A stretch of DNA of 20,659 nt from an uncultured Flavonifractor sp. (GTDB lineage: Bacteria > Bacillota > Clostridia > Oscillospirales > Oscillospiraceae), in the NCBI GenBank assembly GCA_910585415.1, contig CAJUDT010000040.1, positions 1-20,659 on the forward strand, written 5' to 3'. The position numbers and the translations under genes were made by a program. Numbering within the stretch: position 1 is the stretch's first letter; every line of letters starts with the position of its first letter. The notes under the pieces were generated by a model. That model was given only the letters and a program-made list of their open reading frames with translations. It made no database searches and was not told the origin of the DNA. Below, in pieces: positions 8,306 to 14,764 of this stretch.

Positions 8306-9315
8306 ATGTGCAGAACCGATTGCGTCCGGGTACCAGAAATGACTTGAGCGACGTACTGCCGCTGGCGCAGCCCTATGTGCTTCTGGTAGACCCCTCCAGC
8401 CTGTGCAACCTGCGGTGCAAGTGGTGTCCCAGCGGTCATGAACATATCATTGCGGAAACAAAGCGGGCACAGCAGATTATGCCCTTTGAACTCTTTGAAA
8501 CGCTCGTCCGTCAGGCCGCCGCGTTTGGCGCTCCCTTCCGAGTCCTGCGTCTGTATAAGGAGGGGGAACCACTGGTCAATCCCCGGTTTGAGGATATGGT
8601 CCGTTTGGCGAAGCAGTCCGGCTGCTTTTCCCGGATTGACACAACGACGAATGGCCTGCTGCTGAACCCGGAGCGAAACCGGCGCATCATACAGGCCGGA
8701 ATTGACCAGATCAACCTGTCAGTCAATGGAGTCAGTGCGGAGCAGATGTACAGACATACCGGCAGACGGGTGGATTTTCAGGACTATGTCCGAAATATAC
8801 AAGATTTATGCGAGCACCGGGGAAACTGCACCATATACATCAAATCTATCCAGGATGTGCTGACAGAACCGGAACAGGAGAAATTTTTCCAGCTGTTTGG
8901 TGAACTGGCGGACCGGGTCTATCTGGAGCGGCTCTCCCCCGCATGGCCGGATTTTGATGTGTCACTGAGCGGTTATCGCTTTGAGGATATCGGAAATTAT
9001 GGACAGCCCCTGGAAAACCGAAAGGTCTGCCCCTATCTGTTCTATATTATGGTGGTCAATGCCGACGGTACTGTTTCTACCTGCGTGGGTGACTGGAAAC
9101 ATCATCAGGTGGTAGGCGACATTCGCAGCAGCAGCTTAAAGGAAATCTGGCAGGGTGAGCCCCAAAGACATTATCAGCTCACCCACCTGCGCGGAGAAAA
9201 GGACCGCCTGGAGCTGTGCCGGGTGTGTCAGGTCATCACCCACGGCTGCTATGACAACATTGATGCGGCAGCGGAGGAAATTGCGGAACAGCTGATTCAG
9301 CGGGCATACCGCTGA
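8302..9315 (+). CDS. Radical SAM/SPASM domain protein (paralogue B)
   Basis: 337 aa, ATG 8302 overlapping the previous stop, with GGAG (8290-8293) 8 nt upstream. Cluster motif CNLRCKWC (C35, C39, C42), then RLYKEGEPLVNP (83-94) and DTTTNG (113-118). The SPASM region has C243 (CPYLFY), NADGTVSTC (C261), EIWQGEP, then C306, C309 and C316. It is a clear paralogue of the protein at 5088-6104, sharing the GEP variant, the DTTTN strand and the cysteine spacing, but the N-terminus and the middle third differ. That suggests divergence to a different substrate rather than a fresh duplication. It lies directly after the C-methyltransferase and before an epimerase, so a step in nucleotide-sugar or glycan modification is the likely role. 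The reaction is not known. This is the last gene of the AT-richer part of the operon. Confidence 0.88.
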   Translation: MNVQNRLRPGTRNDLSDVLPLAQPYVLLVDPSSLCNLRCKWCPSGHEHIIAETKRAQQIMPFELFETLVRQAAAFGAPFRVLRLYKEGEPLVNPRFEDMVRLAKQSGCFSRIDTTTNGLLLNPERNRRIIQAGIDQINLSVNGVSAEQMYRHTGRRVDFQDYVRNIQDLCEHRGNCTIYIKSIQDVLTEPEQEKFFQLFGELADRVYLERLSPAWPDFDVSLSGYRFEDIGNYGQPLENRKVCPYLFYIMVVNADGTVSTCVGDWKHHQVVGDIRSSSLKEIWQGEPQRHYQLTHLRGEKDRLELCRVCQVITHGCYDNIDAAAEEIAEQLIQRAYR

Positions 9316-9347
9316 CCGTTGTATCCGGCTTAGGGAGGAGCCTCTTA

Positions 9348-9932
9348 ATGCGTACATTTGAGTTCTTACAAACCTCCATTGCGGGGCTGACGATGCTGCG
9401 GCCATTTTTTGCCCTGGACGGCAGGGGGTGGTTTTCCAAGCCCTTTGAACAGTCCATCTTTGCCGCCCACGGCATAGAACTGTTTCCTAGGGAGGAGCTG
9501 CGCTCCTGCTCCAAAAAAGGCGTACTCCGCGGCCTCCACTTCCAGCGCCGGTGTTGCCAGGACAAGCTGGTCCAGGTCCTCAGCGGCGCGGTTTTTGACG
9601 TAGCGGTAGACCTTCGGAAGGACTCCGAAACCTTTGGCCAATGGGAGGGCTTTTATCTCTCGGCGGAAAACCGAAATATCCTCTACATACCCAAGGGCTT
9701 TGCCCATGGCTTCCTGGCGCTGGAGGATAACACCCTGTTTAGCTACCTGTGCGGTGAGCGCTACGACCCGGAGAGCGACGGAGGTATCCGCTGGAACGAC
9801 CCTCAGCTGTCGGTGAGCTGGCCGCTGGAGCGGGTGGAGCAGGTCATTTTGTCCGACAAAGACGCCGCGCTGCCCACCCTGGCGGAATTTTTGGCGCAGT
9901 ATGGGCCGCTTCCGGCGGAGGGAGCACCGTGA
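9348..9932 (+). CDS. rfbC: dTDP-4-dehydrorhamnose 3,5-epimerase family protein (RfbC/RmlC-like)
   Basis: 194 aa, start ATG 9348 with a strong GGGAGGAG (9333-9340) at 7 nt. Family motifs are intact: GVLRGLHFQ (58-66) with the catalytic His64, QDKLVQVLSGAVFDVAVDLR with Lys73, YIPKGFAHGFLAL (113-125), and a segment around FSYLCGERYDP (131-141) with Tyr133, followed by GGIRWNDP. The length is normal for RmlC (about 180-200). These cupin-fold cytoplasmic enzymes epimerise C3 and/or C5 of 4-keto-6-deoxy nucleotide sugars. No rmlA, rmlB or rmlD is in the window and the likely sugar is CDP-linked and C-methylated, so this copy may be a 5- or 3,5-epimerase for that sugar rather than a rhamnose enzyme. 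Its base composition is richer in GC than the genes before it. Its TGA overlaps the GTG start of the next gene. Confidence 0.87.
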   Translation: MRTFEFLQTSIAGLTMLRPFFALDGRGWFSKPFEQSIFAAHGIELFPREELRSCSKKGVLRGLHFQRRCCQDKLVQVLSGAVFDVAVDLRKDSETFGQWEGFYLSAENRNILYIPKGFAHGFLALEDNTLFSYLCGERYDPESDGGIRWNDPQLSVSWPLERVEQVILSDKDAALPTLAEFLAQYGPLPAEGAP

Positions 9933-10816
9933 AGCGCGTTCTGATTACCGGCATAACCGGATACATCGGCTCCAACCTGGCCCGGCGGCTGCTGGCGGAT
10001 TGCGAGGTCTGCGGCTTGGTACGGGAGCCCGTCAATCTGACCTATTTAGAGGACATCCAAACACAAGTCCGCCTGCTGCCCTGTGATGGAACGATAGACA
10101 GCATCGCCTCCGCACTGGAGGCCAGCCGCCCCGAAGTGGTCTACCACCTTGCGGCCCACTACACAGGCGCACATGGTCCTGAGCAGACGCCGAAGCTGAT
10201 GGAATCCAACCTCATGTTCGGCGCGTATCTTCTGGAGGCGATGGCCGCTTGCGGCTGCACGGCGCTGGTCTGCGCCTCAACCATCATGGCGCACTACCAG
10301 GGCGCGTCCTACCGCCCCCTGAACCTTTATGCCGCTACAAAGCAGGCCTTTTCCGATTTGCTGGCCTACTACACCGATGCGGGGCTGCTGCGGGCCGTGA
10401 CGGTGGTCCTTTCCGACACCTACGGCCCCGGCGACCGGAGGCCGAAGATTTTGAATCTGGTCAAACGGGCGGTGCGGACCGGGGAGGAACTGGCGCTGTC
10501 CAGCGGCGAACAGGACTATGATGTGGTTTACATTGACGATGTGGTGTCCGCGTTCCAGCAGGCCGGGGCACAGCTTTTGCAGACGCAGGGGTGGAACAAT
10601 GCGGTCTTTCAGGCAGCGGCGCGCAATCCGCTGACCCTCCGGCAGACGGTGGAGCAGATGCTTCAAGTAAACGGACTCAGCCTGCGCGCGGCGTGGGGTC
10701 AGCGGCCACAGCCAGAACGTGAAATTCACCGGGCGGTGCGGCTGTACCCGCCTCTGCCCGGCTGGAGTCCGGCGGTGTCCCTGGAAGAGGGCCTACGTCG
10801 TTTTATGGAGCCGTAA
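9929..10816 (+). CDS. SDR-family nucleotide-sugar epimerase/4-ketoreductase
   Basis: 295 aa, start GTG 9929 overlapping the upstream TGA (GTGA), with GGAGGGAG (9917-9924) at 4 nt. The Rossmann motif GITGYIGS (8-15) is canonical. S117/T118 (CASTIM) and Y134-AAT-K138 supply the Ser/Thr-Tyr-Lys catalytic set, and DTYGPGDRRPKIL is the usual post-catalytic loop. This is an extended SDR of the NAD-dependent epimerase/dehydratase group, a little shorter than typical (about 310-330). Coming straight after an RfbC-like epimerase at the end of a deoxysugar cluster, it most likely reduces the 4-keto group to finish the sugar nucleotide. Substrate not provable from sequence. Last gene of the operon; the terminator at 10851 follows 34 nt after its stop. 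Confidence 0.85.
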   Translation: MKRVLITGITGYIGSNLARRLLADCEVCGLVREPVNLTYLEDIQTQVRLLPCDGTIDSIASALEASRPEVVYHLAAHYTGAHGPEQTPKLMESNLMFGAYLLEAMAACGCTALVCASTIMAHYQGASYRPLNLYAATKQAFSDLLAYYTDAGLLRAVTVVLSDTYGPGDRRPKILNLVKRAVRTGEELALSSGEQDYDVVYIDDVVSAFQQAGAQLLQTQGWNNAVFQAAARNPLTLRQTVEQMLQVNGLSLRAAWGQRPQPEREIHRAVRLYPPLPGWSPAVSLEEGLRRFMEP

Positions 10817-10844
10817 TCAGAAGCGGTACAGACAGCATTCCCCC

Positions 10845-10905
10845 AAAAACAACACCGTTCCCATTGCCTGGAGAAAAATCCCGGCAATGGGAACGGTGTT
10901 TCTTC
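10845..10905. terminator. Strong bidirectional intrinsic terminator between convergent operons
   Basis: A perfect 18-bp inverted repeat: arm AACACCGTTCCCATTGCC at 10851-10868, its exact complement at 10883-10900, and a 14-nt loop. On the minus strand the stem is followed by a run of five T (10845-10849 read in reverse). On the plus strand it is followed by a weaker TCTTC. It sits 34 nt after the glycan operon and 18 nt after the end of the converging TraX-family gene, so it can stop both transcripts. Confidence 0.9.
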
Positions 10906-10918
10906 ATCCCGCTTGGTC

Positions 10919-11716
10919 CTAAACCCCCACCGCGACGCGAATGAGCCCCAGGACAATCAGGTGGGCGGGGTAATAGACATAAAACAGCCATTTTCCCCCA
11001 AGACTGTGCCTGCCCCGCTGTCCGTTGTACTGCCGCAAAAGGAGCAGCGGGAGAAACAGCCCCAGATTTTCCGCCTCGTAGGTCCACATGGTGAGGTCCA
11101 AGGTCCCCTCATAAAGCAGGCTGAACGTCGGGCCGGTGAACAGGTGGAGCACATTCATATCCAGCAGGACCAAAAGGATATAGGCGAATGCCTGCTGTGG
11201 AAAGGCCCCGTAATAGAACTCAAAGGTTAAAATCATGAGCACGCCCGAAGTCCCCCAGTCTCCCGGCGCGGCCAGGAGAATCAATCCCCCAAGCAGCAGG
11301 AGTTTTAGGGGCATAGGCCGGACCTCGTGCCGGACCCATACCGCCAGAACACCCAGCAGGATGGTATAGAGGACGTTAAGCCGCAAGAAGTTGAACCGAA
11401 CCGGCAGCTCCCGGCCGTAAACAAACAGCTGGAAGGGCAGAAAGCTGATGAGGGCGAACACCGCCAGCCGCAATATATACCGGGGAACACTGCGGGTGTG
11501 GTGATATCCCTCCGCCGCCAGATAGAACATAACCGGGCCGGTGATGCGTCCAATGGCGTGCATGAAAATGGCCAAAAGGGTCCCGTTGTCCACAAAGGCG
11601 TAGGCGATATGGTCCACGGTCATGGCAAAAATGGCAATGAGCTTCAGGGCCTCCCCGTCCAGCCCCGGACGGGACTCAGTTGTGGGCATCCGGGCCCCAG
11701 GCGTTGTACCAGGCAA
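10919..11716 (-). CDS. TraX family membrane protein
   Basis: 265 aa if translated from TTG at 11716, which has GGAGGGGAG 5 nt upstream; an in-frame ATG at 11689 (256 aa) is the alternative, with a poorer site. The protein is hydrophobic throughout, with about seven or eight membrane segments. It opens with LDGEALKLIAIFAMTVDHIA, the TraX-family signature (L.g..LK.IAii.M..DHi), followed by a 'GRITGPVMFYLAAEGYHHT' segment that is also typical. TraX was named as the F-pilin N-acetylating protein, but most chromosomal Firmicutes members have no known substrate and belong to the broader membrane acyltransferase-like proteins. It overlaps the end of the gene upstream (11676-12458) and is the last gene of the BlaI-headed operon, so it may be under that repressor's control. 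Family call is firm; function is not. Confidence 0.85.
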   Translation of the reverse strand: MPGTTPGARMPTTESRPGLDGEALKLIAIFAMTVDHIAYAFVDNGTLLAIFMHAIGRITGPVMFYLAAEGYHHTRSVPRYILRLAVFALISFLPFQLFVYGRELPVRFNFLRLNVLYTILLGVLAVWVRHEVRPMPLKLLLLGGLILLAAPGDWGTSGVLMILTFEFYYGAFPQQAFAYILLVLLDMNVLHLFTGPTFSLLYEGTLDLTMWTYEAENLGLFLPLLLLRQYNGQRGRHSLGGKWLFYVYYPAHLIVLGLIRVAVGV

Positions 11717-12458
11717 GAGAACTCCCCTCCAGTTTCATCAAATCCGTGGAGAGCTTCTTGTCCAAAGTCTCCAAATAGCCTTCCAGCTTTTTTACCATGG
11801 AGGTTTCCTCCAAAAGCTGCTGTTCCGAAAAACCGTCCAGGTACCGGCGGACCTCATCCCGGTAGGCGTCCAGGATACGGTCCCGCTCGCCCACGGTGAG
11901 CTTGTCCCCGTCGGTGATGGTGTAGCACAGCCGGTAAGCCGCCTCCGCCTGAAACACGACGTACGGATCCCCGAATACATCCGCCTGCCGCTCCTTGGTT
12001 ACACTGTCGTAAAAGGAGTCCCTGTGCCGGGTGCAGTAGCCCCCATAGTGCCAGGTGGCGGCCTCCCCCAGGGAGGCGTCCAGTGTCCGGCGGAGGAACT
12101 GGGCGTGCTTCCCATCCTCCTCATAGGTCCGGTCCAGGCGCTCCATCGCCTCCTCGCCCTTGTGGAACGCGTCCTCGTCGCTCCAGTCGGCCAGGGCCTT
12201 GGCGAAGTCATGGACGCTCCGGCTCTCCCAGCCTTCCGCCGCCAGGGCCTCCACCCGTTTCAGGTCCTCAGGGGTGTACTGCCATTTGCTGTCCTCCTGG
12301 GGCATCTCTCCGCCCGAATTGCCCCAAACGGTGGTATAGGCTCGGGCATTGCTCCCCGAAACCGGCACCACCAGGGCCCGAATCCCGAAGAACGTCGCCG
12401 CTGAGACCCCCAGCAGGAGGAGCAGCACCCCCAGCGCCTTCCCCAGTGCCGCCCTCAT
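11676..12458 (-). CDS. Membrane-anchored extracytoplasmic protein, paralogous to the sensor domain of the adjacent BlaR1-like protein
   Basis: 260 aa, ATG 12458, with AGGGGG 7 nt upstream and a 4-nt ATGA overlap with the preceding gene. Residues about 8-32 form one hydrophobic helix that could be a signal anchor; no lipobox cysteine follows. The rest is charged and mostly helical in character, predicted outside the membrane. I recognise no named family, but the body matches the C-terminal domain of the BlaR1-like protein encoded just upstream. Both have a YTxxxL....L..EG(W/Y)E..S(V/I)..F opening, then a middle block that ends in ADVFGD. A shared segment with LTV.ERD and a Y(L)DG or W(L)DG end follows (160-209 here, 470-520 there). 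The relation suggests a ligand-binding, decoy or modulator role toward that sensor; this is inference only. Confidence 0.78.
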   Translation of the reverse strand: MRAALGKALGVLLLLLGVSAATFFGIRALVVPVSGSNARAYTTVWGNSGGEMPQEDSKWQYTPEDLKRVEALAAEGWESRSVHDFAKALADWSDEDAFHKGEEAMERLDRTYEEDGKHAQFLRRTLDASLGEAATWHYGGYCTRHRDSFYDSVTKERQADVFGDPYVVFQAEAAYRLCYTITDGDKLTVGERDRILDAYRDEVRRYLDGFSEQQLLEETSMVKKLEGYLETLDKKLSTDLMKLEGSSLAWYNAWGPDAHN

Positions 12459-14224
12459 GACCAGGCCCCCTGGGTGACAGCGCCCGTACCGTCCTCCCGA
12501 ATGCCGTAGGAGCCGCCCTCGTAGTAGAGCTCACCATAGTAATCGCCAATGTTCCCCTTGGTGTACGCAATCTCGGCGGTGCTCGCCGCCTTCCCCAGCC
12601 GGTCCAGTTCCTCCGAAAGGGCCTTTTCTACGGCCTTCTGGTCGGTGAGGCTCTTGGCCTCCTGTCCGTCCAGCCATGCCTGCATTCCGTCCAGAATGGC
12701 CTGAAGGAAGGCGTCCCGCTCCTGAACGGTCAGATTGTCCTGGTCAAGAATGCGGTACGAGAAGGAGTAATCCACCTGGGCCCAGCCCACCGAAACGGTG
12801 TCGCCAAAGACGTCGGCGGTTTCGTTGCGCTCCGCGTGGCCGGTGAAGGAGGAATCCCGCTGCTTGCCGGAATAGACCTCATTGAGCCGGTCCTGATACT
12901 CCGCCAGGGACGCCTGGACCGTGTTCAGCAGGAAGGGAGCCAACGGGTCCTCCTGGGGCAGGTCCGTCAAAACCATATCGTAGGCGTGCAGCAGCGCCAT
13001 CGTCTCCTGCTCGTCGGTCCCGTCGTTCAGGGCGGCATAGATGGTCCGGTTGAACTCCGCAATGGACAGGTCCTCATAGCCCTCGGTTTTGAGGTTGGCT
13101 ATGAGCTCGTATTGGGCCTTGGTGTAATAGCGCCCGGTCTCCGGGTCGCGCTTGGGTTCGCCGCTCAGTCCGTATTCGGCGGACTGGAAGACCACGCCGT
13201 CCTTGTACACTATGCCGGCATTGAGCGCCTGGTCAATGCCGGCGACACCCGGAGAACCGTCCGCCGGCTCGTGGTCATCCCTGGGGGCGGTGGTGGCAAA
13301 GACCGCCGTCACCACCGTCACCACGACCACCGCCGCCACAAGGCCCAGCACACCGATATTTTTTGATTTCATAATCGCTCCAATCCGCTCTTCCAGAGCA
13401 TTTTTACTAAATCCGCTGGTCAGGGGAAGCAGCCGGGTCCGCCGGGACTCCAGCTCCAGCAGGGTCCGGGCATAGGGCCCCCTGGCCGTCCGGCCATACA
13501 TCTGCACCACCTTCTGGTCGCAGGAGACCTCCAAATCCCGTCCGGCCAGCAGGAGCATCACCCACACCAGGGGGTTGAACCAGTGGACGCACACGGCGGC
13601 GCACAGGAAGCACTTGCTCAGGGCGTCCCACCGGCGCACATGGACCAGCTCGTGGGCCAGCACGAAGGAGAGCCGCTCCCCGCCGTTCCGGTCCAGGCTC
13701 TTGGGCAGGAGAATCACCGGCCGGAACATGCCATAGGTCAGCGGTGTGTCAATCCGGTCGGAGTAGCGCACCTGCAAGGGCCTGCGCATGGGGTGCTCCG
13801 CCAGCCAGGCCTGAATGAACGGTTCCCCGGCGGGCAGGGAGGTCCGGTACTCCCGCCGTCCCCGCAGGTGGGCCAGCACGAAGAATGCCGCCACCGCCAG
13901 GGCCACGCCGCCCCAGGCCAGCAGAAGCACAGGAGTCCCCGCAGAGGTCCCCGCCGCAGTCTCTGCCGCCGCCCCCGTCACCGGGGAGGCCTGGACATTG
14001 GAGGCCACCCCCGCCCGGCGGACGGTGATTTCCAGGGCATCCAGACCCCGGTATACACTGGTGGGCGCGGGCAGGGAGAAGGGGAGCAGCAGCCGGACCA
14101 GGGCCACCCCCCACAGGGCCAGAAAGGTCTGCCGGGGGAGCCGGTGGCCCGCCACGGCCCGGAGTATGACCACGGCGGCAATGAGAATCCCGCCGGTGAC
14201 GCTCATTTCCACAAGATTCAGCAT
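12455..14224 (-). CDS. BlaR1-type M56 family membrane metalloprotease with novel extracytoplasmic domain
   Basis: 589 aa from ATG 14224. GGGAG lies 7 nt upstream, and the start is 4 nt after the repressor stop; the in-frame ATG at 14245 lies within that gene and is less likely. N-terminal helices (about 9-28, 33-52, 98-119) precede the gluzincin site HELVH (191-195) with a second-helix glutamate in DLEVSCDQ (E232), both required for zinc. A further helix at about 215-228 and one at 291-311 lead to an extracytoplasmic region (about 320-589). BlaR1/MecR1 proteins sense a signal outside, then cause cleavage of the partner repressor. Here the external part has no STYK-like penicillin-binding motif, so beta-lactams are unlikely to be the ligand. 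The external domain is duplicated as a separate gene immediately downstream. Confidence 0.87.
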   Translation of the reverse strand: MLNLVEMSVTGGILIAAVVILRAVAGHRLPRQTFLALWGVALVRLLLPFSLPAPTSVYRGLDALEITVRRAGVASNVQASPVTGAAAETAAGTSAGTPVLLLAWGGVALAVAAFFVLAHLRGRREYRTSLPAGEPFIQAWLAEHPMRRPLQVRYSDRIDTPLTYGMFRPVILLPKSLDRNGGERLSFVLAHELVHVRRWDALSKCFLCAAVCVHWFNPLVWVMLLLAGRDLEVSCDQKVVQMYGRTARGPYARTLLELESRRTRLLPLTSGFSKNALEERIGAIMKSKNIGVLGLVAAVVVVTVVTAVFATTAPRDDHEPADGSPGVAGIDQALNAGIVYKDGVVFQSAEYGLSGEPKRDPETGRYYTKAQYELIANLKTEGYEDLSIAEFNRTIYAALNDGTDEQETMALLHAYDMVLTDLPQEDPLAPFLLNTVQASLAEYQDRLNEVYSGKQRDSSFTGHAERNETADVFGDTVSVGWAQVDYSFSYRILDQDNLTVQERDAFLQAILDGMQAWLDGQEAKSLTDQKAVEKALSEELDRLGKAASTAEIAYTKGNIGDYYGELYYEGGSYGIREDGTGAVTQGAWS

Positions 14225-14228
14225 GTTC

Positions 14229-14588
14229 TCACTCCCATTCCTCAATGCACTTCTTCAGCCGCTCCACCTCCCCAGCGGAGAGCCGGTTGCGGCCCAGCAG
14301 GGCGGACACCAGCAAATCGGCGGAGCCCCCGTACATCTTGTCAATGAGCTCGTCCGTCTCCCGCTCCTGGACCTCTTCCCGGCTGACCAGGGCGTGACAG
14401 AGGAAGCCGGGGTCGGTGCGGGCGAGAATCTGCTTGTCGATGCACTTCTTGAGGATGGTGTAGGTGGTGCTCTTGCTCCACCCGACCTGGGCCTGGAGCC
14501 TCTGGGACAGCTCCTTAGCGCTCATGTCCCCGCCGTCCCACAGGACCTCCATCACCTTCCGCTCGGAGTCATACAGCTTATATTCCAT
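14229..14588 (-). CDS. BlaI/MecI/CopY-family transcriptional repressor
   Basis: 119 aa from ATG 14588, which has AAAGGAG 8 nt upstream; an upstream in-frame start (14693) would put the promoter and operators inside the gene. The N-terminal two-thirds is a winged helix: YKLYDSERKVMEVLW, SAKELSQRL, then the recognition helix WSKSTTYTILKKCIDK. The C-terminal part (about 68-119) is the helical dimerisation region. Members repress their own operon and are removed when the partner BlaR1-type protease is activated. The neighbouring metalloprotease gene, 4 nt downstream, and two dyads in the promoter fit that scheme exactly. It should regulate itself, the protease, the paralogous membrane protein and probably the TraX-family gene. 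Confidence 0.93.
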   Translation of the reverse strand: MEYKLYDSERKVMEVLWDGGDMSAKELSQRLQAQVGWSKSTTYTILKKCIDKQILARTDPGFLCHALVSREEVQERETDELIDKMYGGSADLLVSALLGRNRLSAGEVERLKKCIEEWE

Positions 14589-14611
14589 TCGTGCCGCTCC
14601 TTTCCAAATGT

Positions 14612-14629
14612 ATTCTACCGCGATAGAAT
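14612..14629. promoter_or_regulatory. BlaI-type operator 1 (downstream dyad)
   Basis: ATTCTA-CCGCGA-TAGAAT is a perfect 6-bp dyad with a 6-bp spacer. It lies just downstream of the predicted transcription start of the repressor gene and 24 nt before its start codon. The arms are identical to those of the dyad at 14638-14655, centre to centre 26 bp. Confidence 0.8.
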
Positions 14630-14637
14630 CTATGGTG

Positions 14638-14655
14638 ATTCTACTCCGATAGAAT
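14638..14655. promoter_or_regulatory. BlaI-type operator 2 (overlaps the -10 hexamer)
   Basis: ATTCTA-CTCCGA-TAGAAT is a second perfect dyad with the same arms and spacer length. Its left arm, read on the minus strand, is the -10 hexamer TAGAAT of the repressor promoter. A bound BlaI dimer would therefore block RNA polymerase directly. Confidence 0.82.
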
Positions 14656-14666
14656 GCATTTGTCAA
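14638..14666 (-). promoter_or_regulatory. Promoter of the blaI-type operon
   Basis: Read on the minus strand: TTGACA (14661-14666), a 17-bp spacer and TAGAAT (14638-14643). The -35 is perfect consensus and the -10 matches at five of six positions. Transcription would start near 14631, giving a leader of about 40 nt that contains operator 1 and the ribosome binding site. Confidence 0.85.
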
Positions 14667-14703
14667 GCACAAATTTCCACGGTGTTTTGTCAAAAGCCCC
14701 CAA

Positions 14704-14732
14704 TTGCAAAACCCGGCCCGATGGGCTATAAT
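14704..14732 (+). promoter_or_regulatory. Promoter of cysK
   Basis: TTGCAA (14704-14709), 17-bp spacer, TATAAT (14727-14732). The -10 is perfect and the -35 matches four of six. Transcription would start near 14739, giving a leader of about 25 nt, too short for a T-box or riboswitch. The promoter is divergent from the blaI-type promoter; the hexamers are about 38 bp apart and share no operator. Confidence 0.8.
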
Positions 14733-14764
14733 TTTCTCATCCGAATATCAAGGGAGGGTACGCA

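Noticed and set aside
11327..12404. Plus-strand open frames opposite the TraX-family gene and the paralogous membrane protein
   Set aside because: No motif or ribosome binding site. The minus-strand reading gives a recognised TraX protein and a domain shared with the neighbouring gene.
12455..14588. Beta-lactam resistance locus
   Set aside because: BlaI/BlaR1-type regulators are present, but there is no beta-lactamase or PBP2a gene and the sensor lacks a penicillin-binding motif.
14589..14693. Longer start for the BlaI-type repressor at 14693
   Set aside because: It would place the consensus promoter and both operators inside the coding region and add 35 residues unlike the family, whereas ATG 14588 has a good ribosome binding site and the family's usual N-terminus.
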